Origin: Candidatus Kaiserbacteria bacterium RIFCSPHIGHO2_01_FULL_58_22
GTDB taxonomy: Bacteria; Patescibacteriota; Minisyncoccia; Phycocordibacterales; UBA2100
Assembly: GCA_001781445.1 (NCBI GenBank)
Contig: MFLB01000029.1
Coordinates: 1 to 25,033, forward strand
Direction: 5' to 3'
Length of the DNA: 25,033 nucleotides
Numbering within the stretch: position 1 is the stretch's first letter; each line of letters begins with the position of its first letter. The notes under the pieces were generated by a model that saw only the letters and a list, made by a program, of their open reading frames with translations, searched no databases and had not been told where the DNA came from. Positions 7,165-14,826 of the stretch are shown one piece after another. A program made the position numbers and the translations under genes.

Positions 7165-8283
7165 TTAGCCGCGGGAAGGTTCCGCCTCGTATAGCGTAAC
7201 GACTTCCGCTTCCGGGAACATCTTCCGGGCGGCGGCGGCTATCTCCTTCTCTGAACCGAACGAAGAAACCAAAATACACGCCGGATTCACGTCAGACGGA
7301 GCGTGGATCTTCTTCCCGAAAAGCGTCTTTCCCTGCCTCTCCGGCGACGAGTCGATGAGGCCGGCGATATCGAGCGGATACAAGCCCATCAGCATTTTCG
7401 AATGGAATCCGCTTCCCCACAGGTATGCCTCCTTCCCCTTGAGCGATCGCAATACGCGCACGATGCGCTCCCGTTCCGTCAACGGTTGACGGATCTCATG
7501 AGCGGGCGCGAACAACGCCAGAATGGAGCCGAGTTCCGCGTCGGTGATGCGTCCGGCACGGAGCTCGAGCGCATATAGGGAGAATCCGTAGCGCGCCATG
7601 AGACGCGTGAGCGTCGCGGGCGAAAAATAGCTCAAATGCTCCGCCGTAAAATACCCAATGGCGTCGCGGGGGATATCTTCGACATTCGGCACTTCGATGA
7701 AAAGCGCACCGTTTTTATGAAGCAATCCTCTGGCGATCTTCAGAACCGCAAGATCAGAGAGATGCTCAAGCAGATGATTGAGCGTGATCAGGTCGTACCG
7801 CTCGCCGGAACCTGCCAGATCGGCGAGGGTCGCCCGCCGGATGGAAAAGCCCCGCCTCTTTCCCATCTCCTCCGAGCGGGCGTTGATGTCTATTCCCGCG
7901 ACCGTAAAACCTTTCTCCCGCATGAACGCGGGAAATTGTCCGAGGAACGTGCCGACGTCGAGGAGCGACGGTTTTGGCGGGAGCTTCATGTGCTCCGCGA
8001 CGAACCGATGCACGCTTTCGTATCTCTTCAAGACCGGTAGAGGAGTCTCGAGATGCGACGTGTCGAAGTAGGTGTCGTGCGAACCGTAGTACGCATCGAG
8101 CGCGCGATCGTTCAGCCGCGGATCCTGGTAGACAAACCCGCAGTCTTTGCACTGGACGATGTGAACCGTATACGACTCATCGCCGTGAAAGCCGGCATAC
8201 GTCGTATCCCCCACGGTCTTTGAGCGTTTGCCAGAGCAGAGAGGGCACGAACCGGCATTCGCCGTTGCTATCTTGTTTTTCAT
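7165..8283 (-). CDS. Zinc-finger C-methyltransferase-like SAM methyltransferase
   Basis: 372 residues in three parts. An N-terminal zinc-ribbon has CPLC (C13, C16) and CKDC (C45, C48). A SAM-binding core follows, with SLLDVGTFLGQF (106-117), GIDIN (130-134) and NHLLEHLSDL. A C-terminal Rossmann-like domain from about residue 265 contains YLWGSGFHSKM. This arrangement is that of the TylC3/NovU-type sugar C-methyltransferases (Methyltransf_13, _23, _14). Those enzymes methylate keto-deoxysugar nucleotides at carbon; O-methylation is possible for divergent members. It overlaps the fcl-like gene by ATGA. A 4-keto intermediate from the GMD-like dehydratases in the window is a reasonable substrate, but this is inference. 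Confidence 0.88.
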   Translation of the reverse strand: MKNKIATANAGSCPLCSGKRSKTVGDTTYAGFHGDESYTVHIVQCKDCGFVYQDPRLNDRALDAYYGSHDTYFDTSHLETPLPVLKRYESVHRFVAEHMKLPPKPSLLDVGTFLGQFPAFMREKGFTVAGIDINARSEEMGKRRGFSIRRATLADLAGSGERYDLITLNHLLEHLSDLAVLKIARGLLHKNGALFIEVPNVEDIPRDAIGYFTAEHLSYFSPATLTRLMARYGFSLYALELRAGRITDAELGSILALFAPAHEIRQPLTERERIVRVLRSLKGKEAYLWGSGFHSKMLMGLYPLDIAGLIDSSPERQGKTLFGKKIHAPSDVNPACILVSSFGSEKEIAAAARKMFPEAEVVTLYEAEPSRG

Positions 8284-9266
8284 GCGCTGGTTCGAGCGGC
8301 CGTCCCTTCACCGCGATGGTTCTCCGTTTGCAGATACCATTCATATGTCTTTCTGATGCCGTCTTCGAGGGGAATCTTTGCCGTCCACCCGAGCGCGTTG
8401 ATCTTTGAGACGTCGAGTAATTTTCTCGGAGCGCCGTCGGGTCTCGCGGTATCGAATACAATATCTCCTTTGTAGCCCACGACCTTTTTCACGAGTTCGG
8501 CAAGCTCCCCGATGCGGATGTCCTTCCCGACGCCGATATTGATTATTTCACCGCTTTCGTAGTTGCTCATTAGATAGACGCACGCCTCGGCGCAATCATC
8601 CACGTGACAAAATTCCCTGAATGGCTCTCCGGTGCCCCATACCGCGACAGACGGCGCTCCGCGTATTTTCCCCTCGTGAAATTTCCTGATGAGGACCGGA
8701 AGCACGTGCCCATTTTCGAGATCAAAGCTGTCTCCTGGGCCGTAGAGGTTGGTCGGCAGAGCGGAAATATAGCGCGCGCCGTATTGACGATTGAAGGCCT
8801 GGCAGAGCTTGACACCGGCTATTTTTGCGACCGCATACGACTCATTTGTCGGCTCGAGCGAGCCAGTTAACAAGTATTCTTCCTTCATCGGTTGCGGTGC
8901 GAGCCTTGGATAGATACAGGTACTGCCGATGAACAGCAGTTTTTTCACGTTGTATTTGTGCGCCGCGCGTATTACGTTCGCTTCGATCATCAGATTGTCG
9001 TAAATAAAATCCGCCTCATAGGTGTTGTTGGCGACGATGCCTCCCACCCTCGCCGCGGCAAGATATACGTATTCCGGCTTTTCGGATGTGAAGAATCTCG
9101 ACACGCGCGTTTGGTCGCGCAGGTCGAGCTCGCCCGATGAGGCCGCAATGAGATCCGTGAAGCTATGCCTCTTAAGTGCCCGCACTATCGCCGAACCGAC
9201 GAGTCCCCTGTGCCCCGCGACATAGATGCGCGCGTTTTTCGGGACGGCGTGTACGGGAGCGTTCAT
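8280..9266 (-). CDS. fcl: GDP-L-fucose synthase-like 3,5-epimerase/4-reductase (GMER)
   Basis: 328 residues from ATG 9266. It is a very canonical GMER with NADP loop VAGHRGLVGSAIVRAL (16-31), LAAARVGGIVANNTY (69-83), catalytic Ser in GSTCIYP (114-120) and YAVAK (Tyr144, Lys148). NLYGPGDSFD and FREFCHVDDCA come further on. It converts GDP-4-keto-6-deoxymannose to GDP-L-fucose. Within the heptose operon it could instead act on the GDP-4-keto-6-deoxyheptose made by the GMD-like enzyme at 10900-11904, as DmhB-type reductases do. A GTG at 9284 overlaps the gmhA stop as GTGA and would add 6 residues; an AAGAGG sits directly against that GTG, too close to be convincing. Confidence 0.94.
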   Translation of the reverse strand: MNAPVHAVPKNARIYVAGHRGLVGSAIVRALKRHSFTDLIAASSGELDLRDQTRVSRFFTSEKPEYVYLAAARVGGIVANNTYEADFIYDNLMIEANVIRAAHKYNVKKLLFIGSTCIYPRLAPQPMKEEYLLTGSLEPTNESYAVAKIAGVKLCQAFNRQYGARYISALPTNLYGPGDSFDLENGHVLPVLIRKFHEGKIRGAPSVAVWGTGEPFREFCHVDDCAEACVYLMSNYESGEIINIGVGKDIRIGELAELVKKVVGYKGDIVFDTARPDGAPRKLLDVSKINALGWTAKIPLEDGIRKTYEWYLQTENHRGEGTAARTSA

Positions 9267-9280
9267 GTCGTATGACGAAT

Positions 9281-9871
9281 TCACCCTCTTGCGCCGGATT
9301 GGGTGTCAAGGAATTCGCACCAGCCGTGATAGATGAGCTCGTGCATCTCTTGGATGCGCGCAGTTTCCTCCGAGGGAACGGCGACAACGACATCCGCTTT
9401 TTCGGAAAGCGATACGCCTTTGGCTCCTGTTAGAAGAACGCTGCGAAGTCCTTTCCTTCGAGCCGCTTCGAGCGCTGCAAGCATATTCTTCGACGTCCCG
9501 CTCGTTGAAATTGCGAGAAGCACGTCGCCCTCGTTGCCAAGCGCCTCTATCTGTCGCGCGAACACGTCTTCAAAAGAATAGTCGTTCGCTATCGCGGTCA
9601 GCGTACTTACGGGCGAGACGAGCGAGATGCCGGGAAGCGGCTTACGGTCATCCTTGTACCGACAGAGAAGCTCGCCTATAAAATGCTCCGCGTCGGCCGC
9701 GCTTCCGCCGTTGCCGCATGCGAAAACTTTTTTGCCTCCTTTCAGCGTTTCGGCAAGAAGCTCCGCGCCGCGCGCCACCGTTTTAAGTATCGCCTCGCTT
9801 TTTCGAAGCGCATCGCCGTGCCTTTCAAACGCATGCTTGAGTACGTCTTCAGCCTGCATGCCTCCTATCAT
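9281..9871 (-). CDS. gmhA: Sedoheptulose-7-phosphate isomerase (phosphoheptose isomerase)
   Basis: Up to 196-residue SIS-domain protein that isomerises sedoheptulose 7-phosphate to D-glycero-D-manno-heptose 7-phosphate. Diagnostic segments are FACGNGGSAADAEHF, SLVSPVSTLTAIAND, the SIS phosphate loop ISTSGTSKNMLAAL, and C-terminal EMHELIYHGWCEFLD, which carries the conserved His/Glu region of GmhA. The start is unresolved. ATG 9871 has no ribosome site. ATG 9859 (4 codons later) is preceded by AGGAGG only 1 base away and also by a TATGAT hexamer 7 bases away, which would suit a leaderless start. It follows hddA by 11 bases. Confidence 0.94.
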   Translation of the reverse strand: MIGGMQAEDVLKHAFERHGDALRKSEAILKTVARGAELLAETLKGGKKVFACGNGGSAADAEHFIGELLCRYKDDRKPLPGISLVSPVSTLTAIANDYSFEDVFARQIEALGNEGDVLLAISTSGTSKNMLAALEAARRKGLRSVLLTGAKGVSLSEKADVVVAVPSEETARIQEMHELIYHGWCEFLDTQSGARG

Positions 9872-9882
9872 ACGCCATTTTC

Positions 9883-10890
9883 TTACGCGTCGGATATCTC
9901 ATATTTCTCGGATGGGTTATTGAGGATGATGCGGCTCCCTTCGGTTTCAAAGCGGAACGGTACGCATAAAAACTTCTTCAGGGCGGCGCGGACGGCATTT
10001 TTCTTTTCCTTCGGGACGTAGAACAGCATGAACCCTCCCCCTCCCGCGCCGAGGAGTTTTCCACCGAGCGCGCCTGCGGCGCGTCCGCGCTCATAGATCG
10101 CATCGAGGTCATCATTCGTTATCACGGGAGAGAGGCCTCTCTTCAGCATCCAAGCCTCATGGAGCAGAGCCCCGAGATCATCGAGGTCCTCCGTTTCCAC
10201 AATGCGCTGTCCCTCGTCCACCATCGCGCGCATCCGCGCGAGCTCTGCGGCCTTTTGTGGAATGTTTCTCACTTGTTCGGCGGCGACTTCCGAGGCGCGT
10301 CGGGAGAATCCCGTGAAAAAAAGCAGAAGGCGGTCTTCGAGATCGCGAAGACGCCCATGCGAAACGGCTACTGGAGATACCGCGATCCCCTTCTTGCCCG
10401 AAAATTCTATTCTATTCACGCCGCCGAACGCGGCTGCTACCTGGTCCTGCGAACCGACGTTCTCCTTGATGCGTTCCTGTTCTACGTGTATGGCTTGCTC
10501 CGCAAGCTCTTGTTTCGCGACTTCTTTTCCGCGTAGCGCATGGAGCGCATGCAGAAGACCTACGGTGAACGACGAGCTGGAACCGAGACCCGACATCGCG
10601 GGCAGATCCGCCGTGTGCAATATCTCCAGTCCTTCTTTGAGATCGAGGAACTTCAGACATTCGCGCACCGCGGGATGCTCGATCTCGTCATGCGTCCTGG
10701 TATCCTCGGTCCTCGAATAGCGGATCCGGTAGCGGGAGTCGAAGAACGGCGGGAAGTGCCGCACGGTCAAATAGCAGTACTTGTCTATCGAAGCGCTCAA
10801 GACGGCGCCTCCGTTTTCTTTGTACCAGGCGGGATAGTCGGTTCCTCCACCGAAAAAGGAGACGCGGAATGGAGTGCGCGTGATTATCAT
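9883..10890 (-). CDS. hddA: D-glycero-D-manno-heptose 7-phosphate kinase (GHMP kinase)
   Basis: 335 residues. The N-terminal TPFRVSFFGGGTDYPAWY is typical of HddA/FkpA-like GHMP kinases. The ATP loop is LPAMSGLGSSSSFTVGLL (96-113), and the third motif is KLLGAGGGGFMLFY (278-291). The middle shows SQDQVAAAFGGVNRIEF, as in the family. It phosphorylates C1 of heptose 7-phosphate (alpha anomer), the step that commits the sugar to the GDP-heptose rather than the ADP-heptose (HldE) route. It sits 9 bases after the GMD-like dehydratase and before gmhA, with gmhB four genes on. No HddC-type guanylyltransferase is in the window. L-fucokinase-like activity is a less likely alternative. Confidence 0.93.
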   Translation of the reverse strand: MIITRTPFRVSFFGGGTDYPAWYKENGGAVLSASIDKYCYLTVRHFPPFFDSRYRIRYSRTEDTRTHDEIEHPAVRECLKFLDLKEGLEILHTADLPAMSGLGSSSSFTVGLLHALHALRGKEVAKQELAEQAIHVEQERIKENVGSQDQVAAAFGGVNRIEFSGKKGIAVSPVAVSHGRLRDLEDRLLLFFTGFSRRASEVAAEQVRNIPQKAAELARMRAMVDEGQRIVETEDLDDLGALLHEAWMLKRGLSPVITNDDLDAIYERGRAAGALGGKLLGAGGGGFMLFYVPKEKKNAVRAALKKFLCVPFRFETEGSRIILNNPSEKYEISDA

Positions 10891-10899
10891 AGCTGGCTA

Positions 10900-11904
10900 T
10901 CAGACGTTCCGTTCGAAATGCTCCCGCCAATAGTCGAGCGTATCTTGCAGTGTCTGCGAAAAAGGTATCGTCGGCTTCCAGCCGGTCGCTTTTTCAAATT
11001 TCTTCGTTGAAGGAATTTGAAGCGTTACGTCGGATGGACGCAAACGGGCTGGATCCACTTTCACCTTTATGTTCTTCACCGTTGATAGAGCAAGGAGTTT
11101 TTTGGTCATGTCCCCGATCGTCATCGTCTCCGCTCCCCCGATATTGTAGACCTCGCCTGGAGGACATTTGTGTACGAGAAGCCAATATGCCTCGACGGCG
11201 TTCCGAACGTCCATAAAGGTGCGGATGCTCGCAAGATTTCCTACCTGTAGTATCGGTCTTTGTTTTCCGGCCTCTATGGCCGCCACCTGTTTGGCGAAAT
11301 TGGAAAGGACGAAGACCTCACCGCGCCGCGGACCGGTGTGCGTGAACATGCGCGTGCGGATGTTCCGTATCTTCCAGGAAAGCCAGTATTGCTGGCCCAG
11401 CATGTCTTCCGCAACCTTGGAGACCGCGTAGGGAGACGCAGGCCGGAACGGATTGTCCTCGGTGATAGGAACTTCATCCTTACGCACCTGGCCGTACACC
11501 TCGGATGAGGAGCAGATGTGGATCACCGGATCGTAGCCGCTCTGCGCCTTCATGGCACGCACCGCTTCGAGGAGTGTCGCCGTACCCATTACGTTGGCCT
11601 CAAGCGTCGCGAGCGGAGCCGCGAAGCTGAAATCCACGTAGGATTGGGCGGCGAGGTGGAAGATGAATTCGGGCCGGTGCTTTTCAAGCGCGGCGCGGAT
11701 GGAAGGAAGGTCCGTCATGTCCCCGTACTCGAGGATGACTTTATCCAGGATGTGCCGGATATTGTCCTTGGGCGACCGCCAGCGTACGAGACCTACGATC
11801 GTATACTCCGGCGCATTCGCGAGGATATAGTCGGCCAGATGGCTCCCGACGAATCCGGTGAGGCCTGTGATAAAAACGCCATGTTTTTTAACCATTCTGC
11901 GCAT
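10900..11904 (-). CDS. GMD-like GDP-sugar 4,6-dehydratase, probably GDP-heptose dehydratase (DmhA/WcbK type)
   Basis: 334-residue extended short-chain dehydrogenase. NAD loop is TGLTGFVGSHL (13-23), HLAAQSYVDFSF (83-94), CSSSEVYG (131-138), and YAVSK with Tyr159/Lys163. The C-terminal half has GMD-family marks: FMDVRNAVEAYWLL, EVYNIGG, RPSDV and ATGWKPTIPF. A true Gmd lies at 23872-24906, so two GMD-family enzymes are present. This one heads the unit containing hddA, gmhA and gmhB, which suggests GDP-D-glycero-D-manno-heptose as substrate, giving GDP-4-keto-6-deoxyheptose. The first ATG (11904) fits the strong promoter just upstream as a leaderless start. A second ATG is 3 codons in. Confidence 0.88.
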   Translation of the reverse strand: MRRMVKKHGVFITGLTGFVGSHLADYILANAPEYTIVGLVRWRSPKDNIRHILDKVILEYGDMTDLPSIRAALEKHRPEFIFHLAAQSYVDFSFAAPLATLEANVMGTATLLEAVRAMKAQSGYDPVIHICSSSEVYGQVRKDEVPITEDNPFRPASPYAVSKVAEDMLGQQYWLSWKIRNIRTRMFTHTGPRRGEVFVLSNFAKQVAAIEAGKQRPILQVGNLASIRTFMDVRNAVEAYWLLVHKCPPGEVYNIGGAETMTIGDMTKKLLALSTVKNIKVKVDPARLRPSDVTLQIPSTKKFEKATGWKPTIPFSQTLQDTLDYWREHFERNV

Positions 11905-11912
11905 TGCCCCAT

Positions 11913-11941
11913 ACTATACATACGATAGATAGTTCTGTCTA
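11913..11941 (-). promoter_or_regulatory. Promoter for the GDP-heptose unit, leaderless spacing
   Basis: On the minus strand TAGACA (11936-11941, 5/6 to TTGACA) is followed after exactly 17 bases by TATAGT (11913-11918, 5/6 to TATAAT). The ATG of the GMD-like gene begins 8 bases after the -10, so the predicted transcription start lies at or next to the start codon. The -35 overlaps the TAG stop of the upstream GT2 gene. No ribosome site is seen. The sequence match is direct; activity is inferred. Confidence 0.72.
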
Positions 11942-12778
11942 AAATATGGACCTCTGTGCTACGCGGAGAAAATACCCCGCGAGACCTATAAAACGTACCG
12001 AGCCCTGCAATACGAAGAATGGTATGGCATATAGCTTGCCCGCGCGTATCGCCTTCCACGAGTAGACTATGGGATAGCGTATCAGAAGATGGAAAAACAT
12101 CGAGGGCGCGCGGTTCGGGTGCTTCCTGCAGAATTCGCCGTCGCCTTTGCCGTATAGCAGGAACTTCCTCACATAACTTCGAAGCGTGGCGAAATGGTAC
12201 TGCCGTATCTTCGTCGCGCCGACACCGATTCGCAGAAAAGGGAACTTCGAGAGACGGTACATAAAATCGGTATCGTCGACAGTCGCCGTTACCGTGTCAT
12301 CGAAACGCACGTGGTCGAATACGCGCTTTTTGTAGATGGCTGGCGCGGTGGTTATCATAGTGCGCGCGCCGAGAGGGTTGTTGACCGCCAACTCCCACCA
12401 TGCTTCCTCGCCTCTATTCCAAAATCCCTGATTATTATATGAGATGAGCCCGCCTGCCACGATATCCAAATTGTATTCGCGCATATCCTTCTCTAGCGAT
12501 GCAAGGTCGCCGGGACGAAGCCGGTGATCCGCGTCGATCATCGCGACGAGTTCGTTGCGCGCGGCGTCAATACCCTTTTGTCTGTCCCGGGTGAGATTGG
12601 AGCGAGGGCTTTCGATGATGCGGATGCCGGGAAACTCGCGCGCGATTGATACGGTCTTGTCGGTCGAGCCGCCGTCTACGACGATGACCTCCTCGGGATG
12701 ATTCGCGTAGACGGTCTGCAGACATTCGCGCAGGCGCTTCTCCTCGTTGCGCACGCACACGACAACGGATAGCTTCAT
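11939..12778 (-). CDS. Family 2 glycosyltransferase with C-terminal membrane segment
   Basis: 279 residues, GT-A fold. The N-terminal KLSVVVCVRNEEKRL strand, VIVVDGGSTDKT (31-42) and metal-binding DAD (82-84, in AMIDADHRLRPGD) are clear, and TVDDTDFMYRL holds the probable acceptor-side acidic cluster. The last about 50 residues are hydrophobic (RYPIVYSWKAI, YAIPFFVLQGSVRFIGLAGY), indicating membrane association as for transferases acting on lipid-linked glycans. The gene overlaps the cytidylyltransferase by ATGA and forms a tight trio with it and the second aminotransferase. It may add the sugar made by that trio, although GT2 enzymes generally use UDP/GDP/dTDP donors. Donor and linkage cannot be read from sequence. 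Confidence 0.9.
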   Translation of the reverse strand: MKLSVVVCVRNEEKRLRECLQTVYANHPEEVIVVDGGSTDKTVSIAREFPGIRIIESPRSNLTRDRQKGIDAARNELVAMIDADHRLRPGDLASLEKDMREYNLDIVAGGLISYNNQGFWNRGEEAWWELAVNNPLGARTMITTAPAIYKKRVFDHVRFDDTVTATVDDTDFMYRLSKFPFLRIGVGATKIRQYHFATLRSYVRKFLLYGKGDGEFCRKHPNRAPSMFFHLLIRYPIVYSWKAIRAGKLYAIPFFVLQGSVRFIGLAGYFLRVAQRSIF

Positions 12779-13545
12779 ACGGCCTTTCCATCGTGCTCCG
12801 GCGCGCGTTGCTTGACGCCGCTGTTGAGTGCGACGAGATCCGGCCGCTTCTTCAGGAATGCGACGACGTCCTCGGCAGAAAAGTCGGTGTTCTTCGGATA
12901 CAGCTCGTCATATACGGCGGATATGAGTTGATGATCCTCCTTCGTATCGAGCGTCAGTCGGAGCGCTCGCCAACGCATGACGCCTTCTGCCTTCCAGTGA
13001 AAAAGTTTGAATTTCTTCGGCTGTGAACGGATGGAATAGCCCGCGTGCTCATGAAGAGCAAGATCTTTGTCGACTTCAGCCGCTTTCTGAAGGACAGGGA
13101 ACGAATAAACGCGCATGTCGAACCCGTCGGGAAATGAATCCTCGCCCTTGAACTCATTGGTCGCGCAATCGTAGCCGCCTTCGGCGAGCATGGTGATGAG
13201 CCTGTCGACGATGCGCCAATCTACGAGCGGACTGTCGGCCATGCCCTGTACGAGAATATCTGCGCTGTGGGCCTTGCCGGCTTCGACGATACGCCCGAGC
13301 ACATCTGCTTCGCTACCGCGGAAATACGGGCAGTACGTTTCCTCGCAGAGCGCGACGACCGGATCGTCGGTCGCGTTCGTCGTCGTCGCGACAACCACCT
13401 CGTCGGTGAGTTTGCTTCGGCGGTGCCGCTCTATCATATGCGCCATCACGGGCTTCCCCGCAAGCGGCATCATGATCTTGCCGGGAAGCCTTGTGGAGGT
13501 CATCCGGCCTTCGATGGTCGCAACGACGCGCTTGCCATTGATCAT
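12775..13545 (-). CDS. spsF: SpsF/NeuA-like acylneuraminate cytidylyltransferase family protein
   Basis: 256 residues from ATG 13545. The nucleotide-binding signature is TIEGRMTSTRLPGK (10-23), then LAGKPVMAHMIERHRRS and VVVATTTNATDDPV, typical of the SpsF branch of CTP_transf_3 (Pfam PF02348). These enzymes activate acidic sugars as CMP derivatives; SpsF belongs to the Bacillus spore-coat set with SpsC (DegT) and SpsE (NeuB). All three relatives are adjacent here: DegT gene overlapping by ATGA, then the NeuB fusion. It is the only cytidylyltransferase visible, so it may serve the second or both nonulosonic-acid lines. In-frame sequence upstream of 13545 overlaps the aminotransferase and is not part of the gene. 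Confidence 0.9.
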   Translation of the reverse strand: MINGKRVVATIEGRMTSTRLPGKIMMPLAGKPVMAHMIERHRRSKLTDEVVVATTTNATDDPVVALCEETYCPYFRGSEADVLGRIVEAGKAHSADILVQGMADSPLVDWRIVDRLITMLAEGGYDCATNEFKGEDSFPDGFDMRVYSFPVLQKAAEVDKDLALHEHAGYSIRSQPKKFKLFHWKAEGVMRWRALRLTLDTKEDHQLISAVYDELYPKNTDFSAEDVVAFLKKRPDLVALNSGVKQRAPEHDGKAV

Positions 13546-14759
13546 GAAAAGTATTGTATCGTATGCTTTAGTATGTCTGCCTGTTTCTCGGCCCGGCTCC
13601 AATCCCAGTAGTTCGTCTTGAATGCAAGCACCTGCTTTTGCACGCGTTCCGCGACAGGACAAAGACCATCCGGATATACTGGGATCCCTCCTTCGTGCGT
13701 TGCCTCCAATATCTTTTCCTTGCCCGCAAAATTACGCGTCGCTTCCCTAAACATCGGCTCCTGGTATGAGAGCTTCCACGCGGCATACACGCCGTCGCCG
13801 CCGAGCTCCATGAATTTCTTGCGGAAATCCGCCCACGCGAGCGTCGGATGGACAAGCCGCACCGCAAGCGCCCAATATGAATTGACGCAGTCTCCCGGCG
13901 TAACCTGCGGCAGGAGCCACGCGCACTCCCCGATAGCCTCGATGAAAAGATTCGCGGCATCGATGCGGCGCTGAACCAGCTCTTCCGCGTGCTCAAGCTG
14001 GCCAAGCGCAATAGCCGCGCAAATCTCCGGCATGCGATAGTTGTACCCGAGTTGGACGTGCCGTTCGAAATCCGGGTTTTGTATGTCGTCTTTCGTTATC
14101 TTACCGACGGTCGCGGAAACAGTTGAGTACCCCAAGACAGAGAATTTGCGCACGCGGTCTGCCATCTCCGGGCTATCCGTGCATACGACGCCGCCCTCCC
14201 CTGCGGTTATATGCTTCGTCGCTTGCAAGCTGAAACTCGAAAGGTGCCCTATCGAGCCGACCATTCGCCCTTTGTATTTGGAAAGGAAGGTTTCCGCCGC
14301 GTCTTCTATAACGACGAGGTTGTGTTTTTTTGCCAGTGCCATGATCGCATCCATATCGGGCGAGAGTCCGTAGAGCGCGATGGGCATAATGGCCTTGGTA
14401 TGCGGCGTGATGCTTCGCTCGATGGAGGCAGGATCGATCTGCAGAGTGTCTTCCACCACGTCGGCAAAGACCGGCACGGCATCCGCCTGCAGGATGGAGA
14501 GCGCCGGGGACGACATGGTAAGCGGCGTCGTGATGACCTCGTCGCCCGCGCGCACGCCGGCGGCAAAGAGCGCGGAGTGCAGGGTCGCCGTGCCGTTCAC
14601 GTGCGCGATCGCGTACTTCACGCCGATCTTTTCGGCAAACGCTTTTTCAAAGCGCCCGAGCATTCCCGGATTCCGTGAATTCGAGAAATCCGAGGCGAGC
14701 ATCTCTTCAACGTACTTTCGCTCCGCGTTCCCTATCCTTTCGATCACGTTTCCAACCAT
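13542..14759 (-). CDS. DegT/DnrJ/EryC1 sugar aminotransferase, second copy (SpsC-like)
   Basis: 405 residues from ATG 14759. The Schiff-base lysine is K182 in TKHITAGEGG, with PLP-ring Asp153 in VIEDAAET. VNGTATLHSALFAAG and YNYRMPEICAAIALGQLEHA match the family. Compared with the first DegT (2492-3610) it carries extra C-terminal sequence (GGIPVYPDGLCPVAERVQKQ) and clearly differs in sequence, so it is not a recent duplicate. It lies directly downstream of the flavoprotein-NeuB fusion and overlaps spsF by ATGA. It presumably installs an amino group on a precursor of the second acidic sugar. The start was chosen by family alignment and an extended -10 exactly 7 bases upstream; longer in-frame sequence runs into the fusion gene. 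Confidence 0.92.
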   Translation of the reverse strand: MVGNVIERIGNAERKYVEEMLASDFSNSRNPGMLGRFEKAFAEKIGVKYAIAHVNGTATLHSALFAAGVRAGDEVITTPLTMSSPALSILQADAVPVFADVVEDTLQIDPASIERSITPHTKAIMPIALYGLSPDMDAIMALAKKHNLVVIEDAAETFLSKYKGRMVGSIGHLSSFSLQATKHITAGEGGVVCTDSPEMADRVRKFSVLGYSTVSATVGKITKDDIQNPDFERHVQLGYNYRMPEICAAIALGQLEHAEELVQRRIDAANLFIEAIGECAWLLPQVTPGDCVNSYWALAVRLVHPTLAWADFRKKFMELGGDGVYAAWKLSYQEPMFREATRNFAGKEKILEATHEGGIPVYPDGLCPVAERVQKQVLAFKTNYWDWSRAEKQADILKHTIQYFS

Positions 14760-14766
14760 GGGAGAT

Positions 14767-14775
14767 ATCCTACCA
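14767..14775 (-). promoter_or_regulatory. Extended -10 element for the second aminotransferase unit
   Basis: Minus strand TGG-TAGGAT (TGnTAnnnT form), ending 7 bases before the ATG at 14759, in the 67-base gap after the fusion gene. There is no convincing -35, which is usual for extended -10 promoters. The spacing again predicts a leaderless or nearly leaderless mRNA. Sequence evidence only. Confidence 0.55.
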
Positions 14776-14826
14776 TAGACACCCGCGGTTATATGCGCCG
14801 TGTTTTTGCGCGGATATGCCAGTACA

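Noticed and set aside
13553..13558. TACAAT 7 bases before the spsF start as another leaderless promoter
   Set aside because: It lies inside the aminotransferase coding end, has no -35 or TGn extension, and the ATGA overlap already explains translation by coupling.
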